This document shows positions 1 through 8,070 of a DNA stretch of 64,000 bases, piece by piece. The stretch's first letter is position 1. Each line of letters begins with the position of its first letter. A model generated the notes under the pieces. That model saw only the letters and a list, made by a program, of their open reading frames with translations, did not search any database and had not been told where the DNA came from. The position numbers and the translations under genes were made by a program. The stretch lies in assembly GCA_016744705.1 (NCBI GenBank), contig JADGDU010000021.1, forward strand, positions 1-64,000, read 5' to 3'. The DNA comes from Candidatus Krumholzibacteriia bacterium. Lineage in GTDB: Bacteria; Krumholzibacteriota; Krumholzibacteriia; LZORAL124-64-63.

Positions 1-305
1 TTGCCAATGCGCAGGTCCTCGGCCAGTCCAAAGGCGTCGCGTTCGTCGTCCTTCGGCCCTCGGCTTTGACGTACTGCAACCACGACGGTCTCTTGCACAT
101 GAGGTGCCAGAACCTCGTACAACCAGTTCGAGTGGGTTCCCTCTTCGAAGATGAGCCGGCGATTTTTGGGGATGGTTACCAGGAAGTTGATCAAGGCTTT
201 GGCATTGGTTTCCAGAACCTGACATTGCAATTTTCGACCACTGGGACCGAGGACGGCAACAGTGCAGCTTGACGCGTGGGCGTCCAATCCGATATACCTG
301 TCCAT
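1..305 (-). CDS. IS110-family transposase, 5' part (runs off window start)
   Basis: The reverse complement reads in frame from an ATG at 305 to the window edge with no stop. The N-terminus contains IGLDAHASSCTVAVLG, then RLIFEEGTH and KDDERDAFGLAEDLRIG. This is the order of the D, E and D...DA motifs in the RuvC-like DEDD domain of IS110-family transposases, which move without ordinary DDE chemistry. About 101 codons are visible; family members usually have 300-400 residues, so the C-terminal Ser-containing domain lies outside. An AAGGAG-type ribosome site lies just upstream of the ATG. The family call is secure; whether the element is intact cannot be seen. Confidence 0.88.
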   Translation of the reverse strand, partial: MDRYIGLDAHASSCTVAVLGPSGRKLQCQVLETNAKALINFLVTIPKNRRLIFEEGTHSNWLYEVLAPHVQETVVVAVRQSRGPKDDERDAFGLAEDLRIG

Positions 306-648
306 GGGTGTTCTCCTTTTTGGTTAAGGGTTTCTTAACGTCAAATGAGATCATGCCCCTGGCTGGGGGAGAACGCCACTCTGTTTTCAGATTGGAAGAA
401 TGCGCGGTGGTTGGTATGTGGGATAAGGACGCCATGCCCCTATAATGCCTATCCTCCGGGGTTTTTGTTTGTGTATTAGTAATTTATTAATGGGCCGACT
501 ACAATAATCGAAGCTTCAGAGAGAATCGGGTCGCTGGCTTTTTCGTCATCAAAAGGAATGATTAAAATGTTCAATATTATTTTTTGGCACTTCCATCCAG
601 ACATAACCGGGCCGGGTAAGGCCCGGCGCAACTGGATGGAGATTTGCA
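306..648. other. Non-coding stretch: IS110 left-end region and structured leader
   Basis: No convincing gene in 343 bases. The part next to the transposase start (about 306-480) is where IS110-group elements carry the left end and encode the bridge RNA that guides insertion. The octamer GGGGCATG occurs twice here on the minus strand (near 353 and 432). The right part, from about 592, belongs to the leader of the gene at 649. The exact IS110 boundary cannot be set without a second copy. Confidence 0.45.
592..640 (+). promoter_or_regulatory. Stem-loop covering the ribosome site of the 111-aa gene
   Basis: A perfect 9-bp outer stem (TCCATCCAG at 592-600 with CTGGATGGA at 632-640) encloses a GC-rich inner stem (GCCGGG 611-616 with CCCGGC 622-627). 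The only SD-like sequence for the ATG at 649 is GGAGA, overlapping the end of the right outer arm, so folding would hide the ribosome site. The pairing is seen directly; a regulatory role is inference. A mobile-repeat remnant is an alternative. Confidence 0.45.
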
Positions 649-984
649 ATGGACAATTACGTAGAAAAAAAACGAGAACGTCGAATCCGTGATTATTACC
701 GGATGGTTTTTCGTGCTTACCGAGTAGCCAGCACTTGGTGGGCCGGCCCTGATATTTCTCAAACCTGGGATGAAGTCGATAGGTACCGGTGGCGTTATGC
801 TAAACGGAGTGCAAATAATTTGAAACGGTGTTCGTGCTCCCTTGGGTGTGGAAATAGTCGTCGCCAGTGGGGAGAAAAGTCTCGTCAGGAATACCGGATG
901 TCTCTTGAGGAAAATGAGCAACTTATTGATCTTGGTCTTCTTGACGACAGTCCAGGAAAAAGGGATGTGAGGCGTTTAAGCTGA
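649..984 (+). CDS. Small conserved protein with CxC-x3-CGNxRR motif
   Basis: A 111-residue basic protein. The N-terminus is rich in Arg/Tyr (ERRIRDYYRM), the centre carries CSCSLGCGNSRRQWGEKSRQE and the C-terminus is acidic. The arrangement resembles a widespread family of small uncharacterised proteins (often annotated hypothetical) with 'CSC.MCGNPRK..GE.T.QE' and a positively charged start; no function is established to my knowledge. The cysteines could bind a metal. The gene is isolated between an IS110 end and an IS3 element and is AT-richer than most of the window, consistent with a transferred segment. The start is the first ATG after the leader stem-loop. That it is a real gene is fairly sure; the function is unknown. 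Confidence 0.62.
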   Translation: MDNYVEKKRERRIRDYYRMVFRAYRVASTWWAGPDISQTWDEVDRYRWRYAKRSANNLKRCSCSLGCGNSRRQWGEKSRQEYRMSLEENEQLIDLGLLDDSPGKRDVRRLS

Positions 985-1030
985 GGGGATATAGCCGGGG
1001 TGATCTTCTCCCAAAATAGTGGACACGCAG

Positions 1031-1903
1031 TTAAGCACATTTCCCTAAAATTGCCATTGTCTCAAATTCCACGGGGCTAATGTACCCCAAGCTTGAATGC
1101 CTCCTGTTCCGATTATAAAATCCATCAATGTATTGCCGGACCTCCTGAACAGCCTCCCAGCGAGTTACAAAGTCAAAATCAAACAACCACTCCACTTTCA
1201 ACGAGTGCCAGAAACTCTCCATGGCAGCATTGTCCCAGCAATTGCCTTTGCGGCTCATGCTGCAAATGATCCTGGCATCTGTCAGTTGTTTTCGGTATGC
1301 CTTGCTACAATATTGGCTGCCTCTGTCCGAGTGATGAACCAGGCCGGGTACCGGACCTCTTAAAGCAAGAGCTTGCTGAAGGGCTTGGCTTACAAGATCG
1401 ACAGTCATTCGGGGACCAGCAGTCCAGCTCACAATACACCTGGAATACAGATCCATGATGGCGGCAAGATAGACCCACCCTTCCCTGGTCCGAAGATATG
1501 TAATATCGGTCACCCAGATCTCGTTCTCGCAACTGGGCGAAGCCATTCCGCCAAGAATATTTGGAGCTACCGGATTATTGTGAGATGAGTCAGTGGTGAC
1601 TTTAAATTTACGCTTATGCTTGGCTCTCAAGCCGTTCTCACGCATCAAGCGTACTACTTGGCCAAGACTGACTGTTTCCCCATCTGCACGCAGCTCACGC
1701 AAAATGCGAGGGCTACCATAGCTCTGACGATACCTCGCAAAAATAGCTTTTATTATTACAACCAAATGCCGGTGGCGTATGGCGCGCATACTATCGGGAC
1801 GGCGTCGCCAGGCATAGAATCCACTGCGTGAAACATCCAAGAGTCGGCACATCATTGTGACCTGAAAATGGCCACTGTTTTTCTCAATACAGACGTACTT
1901 CAC
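1031..1903 (-). CDS. IS3-family transposase OrfB (DDE integrase domain)
   Basis: A 290-residue catalytic half of an IS3-type transposase: N-terminal HTH_21 region (RLLDVSRSGFYAWRRR) and an integrase core. The DDE triad is visible as WVTDITYL (D), VHHSDRGSQYCS (D) and the E of NAAMESFWHSLKVE; the typical ending HSSLGYISPVEFE follows. It overlaps orfA by 4 nt in the -1 frame. A slippery run (A AAA AAG, complement of 1931-1940) in orfA suggests the functional product is an OrfAB fusion made by programmed -1 frameshifting, as is known for the family. Confidence 0.93.
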   Translation of the reverse strand: MKYVCIEKNSGHFQVTMMCRLLDVSRSGFYAWRRRPDSMRAIRHRHLVVIIKAIFARYRQSYGSPRILRELRADGETVSLGQVVRLMRENGLRAKHKRKFKVTTDSSHNNPVAPNILGGMASPSCENEIWVTDITYLRTREGWVYLAAIMDLYSRCIVSWTAGPRMTVDLVSQALQQALALRGPVPGLVHHSDRGSQYCSKAYRKQLTDARIICSMSRKGNCWDNAAMESFWHSLKVEWLFDFDFVTRWEAVQEVRQYIDGFYNRNRRHSSLGYISPVEFETMAILGKCA

Positions 1904-2196
1904 TCCGACTCCTTGGCGAAGAACGTCGCCGCTTTTTTTAAGAAATCTCGCTCTTTCTTGAGCTGGATGACTTCTCGCTGCAAGCGTTTCAATTCAGCAT
2001 CCACTCCGGCCTCAGTACCAGACCCTGGAAATGCTTGTTGTCCCTTTTCCTTGAAATCCCGACACCAGACACGCAGCCTTCCCGGGTCAATCCCCAAGTC
2101 TCTGGCTACTTGGCTGGCTGGCAGATTGCCACTTTCAAAAAGCCGAACGGCTTCCAGTTTGAACTCAGAACTGTATAGTCTTCTTTTCTTTCCCAT
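1900..2196 (-). CDS. IS3-family transposase OrfA (helix-turn-helix)
   Basis: A 98-residue DNA-binding half: KRRLYSSEFKLEAVRLFE start, helix-turn-helix (QVARDLGIDPGRLRVWCRDF) and a C-terminal leucine-zipper-like coil (LKRLQREVIQLKKERDFLKKA) used for multimerisation. The ATG at 2196 is chosen because GGAGG lies at suitable spacing; a GTG nine bases upstream is also open. The frame ends beside the A7 slippery tract that would shift ribosomes into OrfB. Confidence 0.9.
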   Translation of the reverse strand: MGKKRRLYSSEFKLEAVRLFESGNLPASQVARDLGIDPGRLRVWCRDFKEKGQQAFPGSGTEAGVDAELKRLQREVIQLKKERDFLKKAATFFAKESE

Positions 2197-2364
2197 GATG
2201 GGCACCTCCTTGAACGTCTATCTTAAACGTTCTTTTCTTGGTGTCCATTATTTCAGGGGAAGATCAGTTACGGGTTGGTGAAAATCGAGGGCGAAGTGTC
2301 ACATGATTTTTTGTGAGAAGTGGGGACATATTAATTAGGCGCTACACCCATGCTAAATCCTTGA

Positions 2365-3291
2365 TTAACTGGCCTGAAAAATCAAAATCTTCAACCCCCT
2401 GTCTTCAGCTTCCTTAAAAACCTCGGGTGCTTCAATGGTTGCCTTCAACTCAAAACGAGGAGCCAATTCGGCCATGTGCTCCAACAAAAAGTCCCGCCCC
2501 AAATCAAGTGCATTCAAACACAGCATGAGGGTGCACTGAGGGGCCATGAACTGATCCAACCGCCGCAAAATTTTGGGATAATCCTTGGCAATATCTACAC
2601 TATCCTTTTGGAAAGTTGGCGGATCGCAAATCAACAGGTCGAAGGGTCCGCGCTTGGCCAGGCGACCAAAAGATTTGAAGATATCCAATTTTTCAAAACG
2701 GAGATTGTGCAGATCATGTTGGTTCAGACGGTGGTTCTCTCGGCCAATGCTGAGAGCCGGGCTGCTCATGTCCACATTGACCACCGCTTGGGCTCTGCCG
2801 GCCATGGCGGCTACAGAGAAGCCACAGGTGTAGGCAAAGAGATTTAGAATGCGCCGATTATTACTGTGATCCTGCACCCACCGGCGGCCGTTTTTCATGT
2901 CCAGGAACAGTCCGGTGTTGCGCGCCCGCCCCAGGGAGATGTGGAATTTGAGCTCGCCTTCCTGGATGGTCGTCTGGTCTATAGCTTCGCCTTTGATGAG
3001 GTCCACAGGACCAGCTTGCAGGTAGCGGTGCTGCAACTGAACACTGGTGCACTGGGTTGTGACCTCTGCCAGATGATCGGCCAGAATTTCAATTTCAGTG
3101 GGTGATTCGGGAGCGAATAAGGTGATCAGGGCCACGGGCGGAAGCCAATCAACGGTCACATGCTCCAAACCCTCATAAGCATGCCCTCGGCCATGGAACA
3201 ATCGCTGGGCTTGCCGGGGGTCTTGGGGGTGCACCAGCAAAGGCTTCAGCCTGGCGGCAAAGTGGGGGACAAATGTTGGTTGCTGGTCCAT
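2365..3291 (-). CDS. RlmI/RlmK-like SAM-dependent methyltransferase
   Basis: A 308-residue class I methyltransferase. The middle reads GLFLDMKNGRRWV, then motif I region ILNLFAYTCGFSVAAMAGRA with a following acidic residue (VNVDMS), motif IV CDPPTFQKDS and a C-terminal strand region. This pattern belongs to the family of RlmI and the C-terminal half of RlmKL, which methylate 23S rRNA; the exact target cannot be read here. There is no N-terminal PUA domain as in RlmI. The gene is transcribed divergently from trmO, with about 70 bp between the starts, suggesting an RNA-modification neighbourhood. Family confident; substrate not. Confidence 0.82.
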   Translation of the reverse strand: MDQQPTFVPHFAARLKPLLVHPQDPRQAQRLFHGRGHAYEGLEHVTVDWLPPVALITLFAPESPTEIEILADHLAEVTTQCTSVQLQHRYLQAGPVDLIKGEAIDQTTIQEGELKFHISLGRARNTGLFLDMKNGRRWVQDHSNNRRILNLFAYTCGFSVAAMAGRAQAVVNVDMSSPALSIGRENHRLNQHDLHNLRFEKLDIFKSFGRLAKRGPFDLLICDPPTFQKDSVDIAKDYPKILRRLDQFMAPQCTLMLCLNALDLGRDFLLEHMAELAPRFELKATIEAPEVFKEAEDRGLKILIFQAS

Positions 3292-3359
3292 GCTGTTTCC
3301 TTCATTATCTCATGGAGAATGTATGAATGCGGTAGGCCACGCCAAGGAGAATACGGCTG

Positions 3360-4139
3360 ATGATCGAGTTTAAGCCCATCGGGTATGTGAAAGCGGCGCA
3401 GCAGTACAAATACCAACAACCTCGCCAGGGTGAATTTGCCAGTAATAAGGGCAAAGTGATCCTGGAGCCAGGCTTAAATTTTGAACAGGCCGTGGAAGAT
3501 CTGTCGGGGTTTGATAAAATTTGGCTCGTTTACGTTTTCCACCAGAACGATGGTTGGCACCCGAAAGTGGACCCGCCTGTTTGCCCGGATGGTAAAAAGA
3601 AAGGCGTTTTTGCCACCAGGTCGCCCTACCGTCCCAATGCCATTGGTCTCAGTTGTGTGGATCTGGTGGCTGTCAATGGCCGCGAACTGCTGATGGAAAA
3701 CTTCGACTTGTTGGATGGGACTCCTATCCTGGATATCAAACCTTATGTTTCCCATTATGATTCCCATCCACAAGCTTCTCTGGGCTGGCTTCCGAAGGTT
3801 CTGCCTCCAGAAATGGAGATCAGTTTTTCACCCAAAGCAGAGTTGGAGGCCAACTGGATTATAGAGAATCAGGGACCTGATCTCTTTGACCTGGCCAAGG
3901 TTCAACTTTCAGTGGACCCCTTGAATGAAAAACGCAAGCGGATCAGAATCCTGGATGAGGGAAAGGCTGAATTGGCCTTTCGGACCTGGCGTCTTTTGTT
4001 TTTCACTGATGGAGAAAGACTGGAAATTTTGTCAATCTATTCTGGCTACAGTATTGAGGACTTGAAGCCTGGCGTCGAAGATCCGTACGATGATAAGGAT
4101 TTACACCGGTCTTTCGGTAAATATACCCTTGGGATTTAG
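3360..4139 (+). CDS. trmO: tRNA (N6-threonylcarbamoyladenosine-37)-N6 methyltransferase TrmO
   Basis: A 259-residue TrmO/TsaA protein. The N-terminal beta-barrel domain is clear: IGYVKA near the start, then GFDKIWLVYVFHQNDGW, FATRSPYRPNAIGLS and LDGTPILDIKPYV, the SAM- and tRNA-binding signatures of the family. It adds the N6-methyl to t6A37 of tRNAs reading ACY codons. The C-terminal ~100 residues form the extension seen in longer bacterial members. The ATG at 3360 follows AAGGAG. Divergent to a second RNA methyltransferase gene. Confidence 0.92.
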   Translation: MIEFKPIGYVKAAQQYKYQQPRQGEFASNKGKVILEPGLNFEQAVEDLSGFDKIWLVYVFHQNDGWHPKVDPPVCPDGKKKGVFATRSPYRPNAIGLSCVDLVAVNGRELLMENFDLLDGTPILDIKPYVSHYDSHPQASLGWLPKVLPPEMEISFSPKAELEANWIIENQGPDLFDLAKVQLSVDPLNEKRKRIRILDEGKAELAFRTWRLLFFTDGERLEILSIYSGYSIEDLKPGVEDPYDDKDLHRSFGKYTLGI

Positions 4140-4217
4140 GGGTTCAGTTTTTCTCGCCGGGTGCCGACAATAAAGAAATAGCGTATTGAACGAGTTTCTT
4201 GTTGGGGGAGTGTTCCG

Positions 4218-4625
4218 GTGCAAACAGTTGAATTTATTGACGCTCTGAAGTGTGGGGTCCCAAAAATTGACAACCAGCACAAAGCACTGGTTGATATGAT
4301 CAATTTTTTAATCCAAGCGCGGGAAGACGATACCCCTACCGAGAACATTTCTTTTGTTTTGGGGGAAATGAATAAATATGTGTATTTGCATTTTCGGGAT
4401 GAAGAACAATTTATGCTGGAAAACTTTTTTCCGGGTTTGGCCAAACACAAAGTGATCCATGAGACATTTGAAGCCAAGGTTCGTGAATTGCAGCAGCTTT
4501 ATGACGAAGGAGAGACTGAATTGTTGGATGAGGTCTTGGAGTTTTTAACAAACTGGCTGGTCAATCACATCCAGGGCGAAGACTTGACCATGGTTCAGGA
4601 GATTCAGTCCAACATGGGACTATAA
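4218..4625 (+). CDS. Bacteriohemerythrin
   Basis: A 135-residue four-helix oxygen-binding protein. All seven diiron ligands of the family can be placed: His21 (DNQHK), His58 and Glu62 (HFRDEE), His77 and His81 (HKVIHETF), His117 and Asp122 (HIQGED). Such cytosolic proteins bind O2 for storage, delivery or sensing in microaerophiles; the physiological role here is not shown. The GTG start at 4218 has GGGGGAG seven bases upstream. A strong terminator follows. Confidence 0.93.
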   Translation: MQTVEFIDALKCGVPKIDNQHKALVDMINFLIQAREDDTPTENISFVLGEMNKYVYLHFRDEEQFMLENFFPGLAKHKVIHETFEAKVRELQQLYDEGETELLDEVLEFLTNWLVNHIQGEDLTMVQEIQSNMGL

Positions 4626-4645
4626 TTCCCTCAGAGAATTTAAAA

Positions 4646-4680
4646 GGGTCGCCGGATGATTCCGGCGACCCCATTTTTTT
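4646..4680. terminator. Intrinsic terminator between hemerythrin and peptidase genes
   Basis: An 11-bp perfect GC-rich stem (4646-4656 with 4661-4671) has a 4-nt loop and is followed by seven T. It ends the plus-strand hemerythrin transcript. An A-run on the left side lets it serve the converging minus-strand gene too. Confidence 0.85.
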
Positions 4681-4693
4681 GGGAATAGAAAGT

Positions 4694-6868
4694 CTACATG
4701 CCCAGGGTTTTATGCAGGAAGGCATACCTGTCGGCAACTTCCTCAATCACCATGGAAGTGGGCTTACCTGATCCGTGACCAGCCTTGGTTTGGATGCGGA
4801 TCAGCACCGGCAAATTGCCCGTCTGGCAGGCTTGAAGCTGCGCAGCATACTTGAAGCTATGACCTGGCACCACCCGGTCATCATGATCGGCGGTGGTGAC
4901 CATGATGGAAGGATATTCGGCCCCTTGCTTCAGGTTGTGGTAGGGGCTGTAGGCATACAAAATGGGGAACATGTCCGCATCTTCACTGCTGCCATAATCG
5001 CTGGTCCAGGCCCACCCAATGGTGAACAACTGGAAGCGCAGCATATCCATCACACCCACGGCCGGGATGGCTGCGGCAAAGAGTTCGGGCCTTTGGTTGA
5101 CCACTGCGCCCACCAGAGTGCCACCGTTGCTGCCGCCATGCACTGCCAACTTGTTGGGATTGGTATACCCCTGTCCAATGAGATATTCCGCAGCGCCGAT
5201 GAAGTCATCAAAGACATTCTGTTTGTTCTTCAACATGCCACCCTGGTGCCAGTCTTCACCATACTCGCCACCGCCGCGCAGGTTGGCCACGGCGTACACT
5301 CCACCCTGTTCAATCCAGGGCAGGGTGGTGATGGAAAAGCGTGGGCTGAGGCTGATGTTGAACCCGCCGTATCCGTACAGGATGGTGGGGTTGGTTCCAT
5401 CCAGAACCAGGCCTTTTTTGTGCACCAGAAAGAGGGGCACCTGGGTGCCGTCTTTACTGGTAAAGAAAACGCGCTGGGTTTCGTATGCGGAGAAATCGAA
5501 GTTGATTTCGGGCTGACGGAAAAGAGTGCTCTTACCCGTGGAAAAATCATGATGGAATATTTTTCCAGGACTCAGGTAGCTGTTGAAGACATAGTAAGTC
5601 TCCGTATCATTTGATTTCCCACCGAAACCACCACAGCTGCCCAAACCGGGCATGGCAATCTCATCCTGAGGCGTTCCGTCAAATCCAAATACTTTCACCA
5701 CGTTGACCACGTCGTGCATGTAGGTGACGATGAAGCTGTTGTTTAGCACCGAAATGCCATCCACCGGATCATCACTTTCGGCCAGAATGGTTTTCCACTG
5801 GCTGCGAGCGGGGTCCTGGATGTCGATGGCGATGATGCGTTCTTTCGGGGCTTCCAGATTGGTCTGGAAGTAAAAAACACTGCCTTCATTGTGAAGGAAT
5901 TTGTAAGAAGCGTCGTAATCATCCAGAAGGGTCACCATCTGGGCGTTGCTATCCTTGAGGTCCAGGTAATAAAGGCGGTTGTTGCGGCTGGTTCCCTGCC
6001 ATACGGAGACCAGAAGATAGTTGCCGTCCTCGCTCACAGCACCCTGGAAGCCCCATTCCTTCTGGTCTGGACGTTCGTATACCATGGTATCCTGGCTTTG
6101 GTCTGTGCCGCGGGTGTGGTAATAGAGCTTCTGGAAGTAGTTGGCGCCTTCAAATGTTTCGCCATCTTTGGGAGCTTCGTACCGGCTGTAGTAGAAGCCT
6201 TTGGCCCCATGATCCCACGCCGCTCCACTGAATTTGCTCCACTGCACTTCGTCCGCCAGGTCGTCCCCGGTTTCAATGTCGCGGACAAACCAGGTGCGCC
6301 AATCGGACCCGCTGACACTGGTGGACCAGGCCAGCCAGCGACCATCGTCACTGATACTGTACTCACCCAGAGCCACGGTACCATCTTCGCTCAGGGTATT
6401 GGGATCCAGCAGCACGCGGGCTTCACTGTGGGCGTCGTCCTGGACATAAAAGACAGCCTGATTTTGCAGCCCATCGTTTTTGAAATAGAAAGTACGGGTA
6501 CCTTTTTTGAAAGGAGTGCCGTAGCGGGTGTAATCCCATATTTCGGTGAGACGATTTTTATATTCTTCCCGCTGGGGAATGCTGTTGAGAAAGCCAAAGG
6601 TGACTTTGTTCTGGGCCTCCACCCAGGCGTGGGTTTCATCAGAATCCACTTCTTCCAGCCAGCGGTAAGGGTCGGCCACCGCAGTGCCGTGGTAATCATC
6701 GGTTTGATCCACGGTGTGGGATGGGGGGTAAGTCAGTTTTTCCATAGTGATTTTGTCCCGGGTCAAACGTGGAGAGGCGTCGGTGGTGCTCTCGGTGGTG
6801 TCTCCACAGCCTGCCACAAACAGGGCTAAAAAGAGCGCTAGAGCCAAAGGGCGAAAAATGTTGAGCAT
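4694..6868 (-). CDS. Prolyl oligopeptidase family (S9A) lipoprotein
   Basis: A 724-residue serine peptidase. A signal peptide with lipobox (LFVAGC) suggests an outer- or inner-membrane-anchored periplasmic lipoprotein. The N-terminal part has the prolyl oligopeptidase start motif (DPYRWLEEVDSDE) and a seven-bladed propeller; the C-terminal alpha/beta hydrolase carries the catalytic Ser in GGSNGG (about residue 580), Asp in DHDDRVVPGHS (about 660) and His in AGHGSGK (about 697). It cleaves short peptides after proline in characterised members. Length matches the family. A second S9A lipoprotein lies at 52.8 kb. Confidence 0.93.
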   Translation of the reverse strand: MLNIFRPLALALFLALFVAGCGDTTESTTDASPRLTRDKITMEKLTYPPSHTVDQTDDYHGTAVADPYRWLEEVDSDETHAWVEAQNKVTFGFLNSIPQREEYKNRLTEIWDYTRYGTPFKKGTRTFYFKNDGLQNQAVFYVQDDAHSEARVLLDPNTLSEDGTVALGEYSISDDGRWLAWSTSVSGSDWRTWFVRDIETGDDLADEVQWSKFSGAAWDHGAKGFYYSRYEAPKDGETFEGANYFQKLYYHTRGTDQSQDTMVYERPDQKEWGFQGAVSEDGNYLLVSVWQGTSRNNRLYYLDLKDSNAQMVTLLDDYDASYKFLHNEGSVFYFQTNLEAPKERIIAIDIQDPARSQWKTILAESDDPVDGISVLNNSFIVTYMHDVVNVVKVFGFDGTPQDEIAMPGLGSCGGFGGKSNDTETYYVFNSYLSPGKIFHHDFSTGKSTLFRQPEINFDFSAYETQRVFFTSKDGTQVPLFLVHKKGLVLDGTNPTILYGYGGFNISLSPRFSITTLPWIEQGGVYAVANLRGGGEYGEDWHQGGMLKNKQNVFDDFIGAAEYLIGQGYTNPNKLAVHGGSNGGTLVGAVVNQRPELFAAAIPAVGVMDMLRFQLFTIGWAWTSDYGSSEDADMFPILYAYSPYHNLKQGAEYPSIMVTTADHDDRVVPGHSFKYAAQLQACQTGNLPVLIRIQTKAGHGSGKPTSMVIEEVADRYAFLHKTLGM

Positions 6869-7026
6869 GAGATCTCCTTGAATCGGAAAATTCGCTGCGT
6901 AGGGGATGGGGCTAAGATAGGAAAATCTGGAGCAAATGTCAGAGATTCAGTTGTTTGAACAAACGCAATTTAGGGTTAGGGTTGAGCGAATCAGAGATGG
7001 GGAGAACGAAAGAGGGAGGATAGAGG

Positions 7027-7371
7027 ATGTCGACTGAAGAACGCAAAACGACCAGGCCCACCAATTGTCCCAAATGTTCAGGAGAATTGCGGGATACTCG
7101 AGTGGGCATGTCCCGAAAAGCCAAATGGGTCCGGTATTCAGGGATGGCCTTATCTCCATTGTGGTTTATGGCTGCCTGGTGGATGGCTGGTCTCGGCTAC
7201 TTTGATTGGATGGATAGAATGGGTGAAAGTGCCAAAGAAACTGCTGGCCTGGTGCTGTTTTTTGCACCTCTGGCCATAGGGCTTATACTCAGTTCAACCT
7301 TTGCCCGGGTTCTGCCCTACGAATGTTTTGCCTGCGGCTGGAAACAGGAATTTGAAGTGGAGAGCGAATAA
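7027..7371 (+). CDS. Small membrane protein with N- and C-terminal zinc-ribbon-like cysteines
   Basis: 114 residues: CPKCSGEL near the N-terminus, two hydrophobic segments (about 45-62 and 78-97) and a CFACGW motif near the C-terminus. The two CxxC pairs may form one split zinc site on the cytosolic side. I do not recognise a named family. GGAGG lies upstream of the ATG. It ends 2 nt before the pseudouridine synthase gene, so the two are cotranscribed; a functional link is not evident. Confidence 0.7.
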   Translation: MSTEERKTTRPTNCPKCSGELRDTRVGMSRKAKWVRYSGMALSPLWFMAAWWMAGLGYFDWMDRMGESAKETAGLVLFFAPLAIGLILSSTFARVLPYECFACGWKQEFEVESE

Positions 7372-7373
7372 GG

Positions 7374-8051
7374 ATGATTTTTTCGGTGATCCATGAAGAC
7401 AACCACCTTTTGGTGGTGAACAAACCTGCCGGATTGTTGGTGCAGGGGGATCATTCCGGCCACTCGGCCTTGAATGATGAAGCCAAGCATTATCTGCGGG
7501 AGAAATACCAGAAACCCGGCAATGTCTACTTAGGTTTGGTGCACCGTTTGGATCGCAACGTCTCTGGCGTGGTGGTTTTGGCCCGCACCAGCAAGGCCGC
7601 TGCTCGTTTATCAGCCGCCTTTCGAGATAAAAAAGTTCAGAAGACTTATCGGGCCGTGGTCACGGGAAGCCCTGCCCAGCCTTCTGGTGAGCTGAAAGCC
7701 TGGCTGGGGGCCAAAGGTGATAGTCGGGGAGTGACTCGGGCCGCCCATGAATCTTTTGACGGGGCTCGGGAAAGTTTGTTGAATTATAGAGTATTGGAGA
7801 CTCGGGGAGAACACTCTCTCCTGGAAATTTGTCCCATCACCGGCAGACGGCATCAGATCAGAGCCCAGCTGGCCCTGATGGGATGCCCCCTAGTGGGAGA
7901 TGTGAAGTACGGTTCGTCCCGGGGATTGCCTGATCACCGTATCGCTCTGCATGCGTCCCAATTAGAGTTCAACCACCCAGTGGGAGCCGAGGTCGTTGTG
8001 TTCGAAGCTCCTGTTCCGGTGGATTTTCCGTGGCCGCCGCTGGCCCGCTGA
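7374..8051 (+). CDS. RluA-family RNA pseudouridine synthase
   Basis: 225 residues. The catalytic motif HRLDRNVSGVVVLARTSKAA contains the invariant Asp, and the family end motif (TGRRHQIRAQLA...CPLVGDVKYG) is present. There is no N-terminal S4 domain, as in the shorter RluA/RluC/TruC-like members, so it isomerises uridines in rRNA or tRNA; the target site cannot be assigned. It is translationally close to the preceding membrane-protein gene and upstream of the thioredoxin-like lipoprotein gene. Confidence 0.92.
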   Translation: MIFSVIHEDNHLLVVNKPAGLLVQGDHSGHSALNDEAKHYLREKYQKPGNVYLGLVHRLDRNVSGVVVLARTSKAAARLSAAFRDKKVQKTYRAVVTGSPAQPSGELKAWLGAKGDSRGVTRAAHESFDGARESLLNYRVLETRGEHSLLEICPITGRRHQIRAQLALMGCPLVGDVKYGSSRGLPDHRIALHASQLEFNHPVGAEVVVFEAPVPVDFPWPPLAR

Positions 8052-8070
8052 TTGAAAGGAATCACTTGAT

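Larger units (their letters stand above)
1001..2266 (-). mobile_element. IS3-family insertion sequence
   Basis: A complete element of about 1.27 kb carrying orfA and orfB on the minus strand. Terminal inverted repeats of about 25 bp lie at 1001-1025 (beginning TGATCTTC and ending AATAGTGGACA) and 2242-2266 (its complement begins TGATCTTC and ends AATAATGGACA). The ends are TG...CA as is typical of the family. I see no clean 3-bp target duplication (GGG before, GTT after), so flanking rearrangement or an old insertion is possible. Both reading frames look intact, so the element may be functional. Confidence 0.88.

Noticed and set aside
592..640. Integron attC-like site
   Set aside because: Hairpin geometry is similar, but there are no clear GTTRRRY/RYYYAAC core sites and no integrase nearby.
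2267..2364. Second insertion-sequence end right of the IS3 element
   Set aside because: The short sequence GTGGGGACATATTAATTA looks end-like but has no partner repeat or transposase.
5891..6829. 312-codon frame opposite the prolyl oligopeptidase gene
   Set aside because: Pure shadow of a strongly conserved gene; no domain or ribosome site.
6970..6984. Telomere-like TTAGGGTTAGGG
   Set aside because: Only two units in a short intergenic region; chance occurrence in a bacterial genome.
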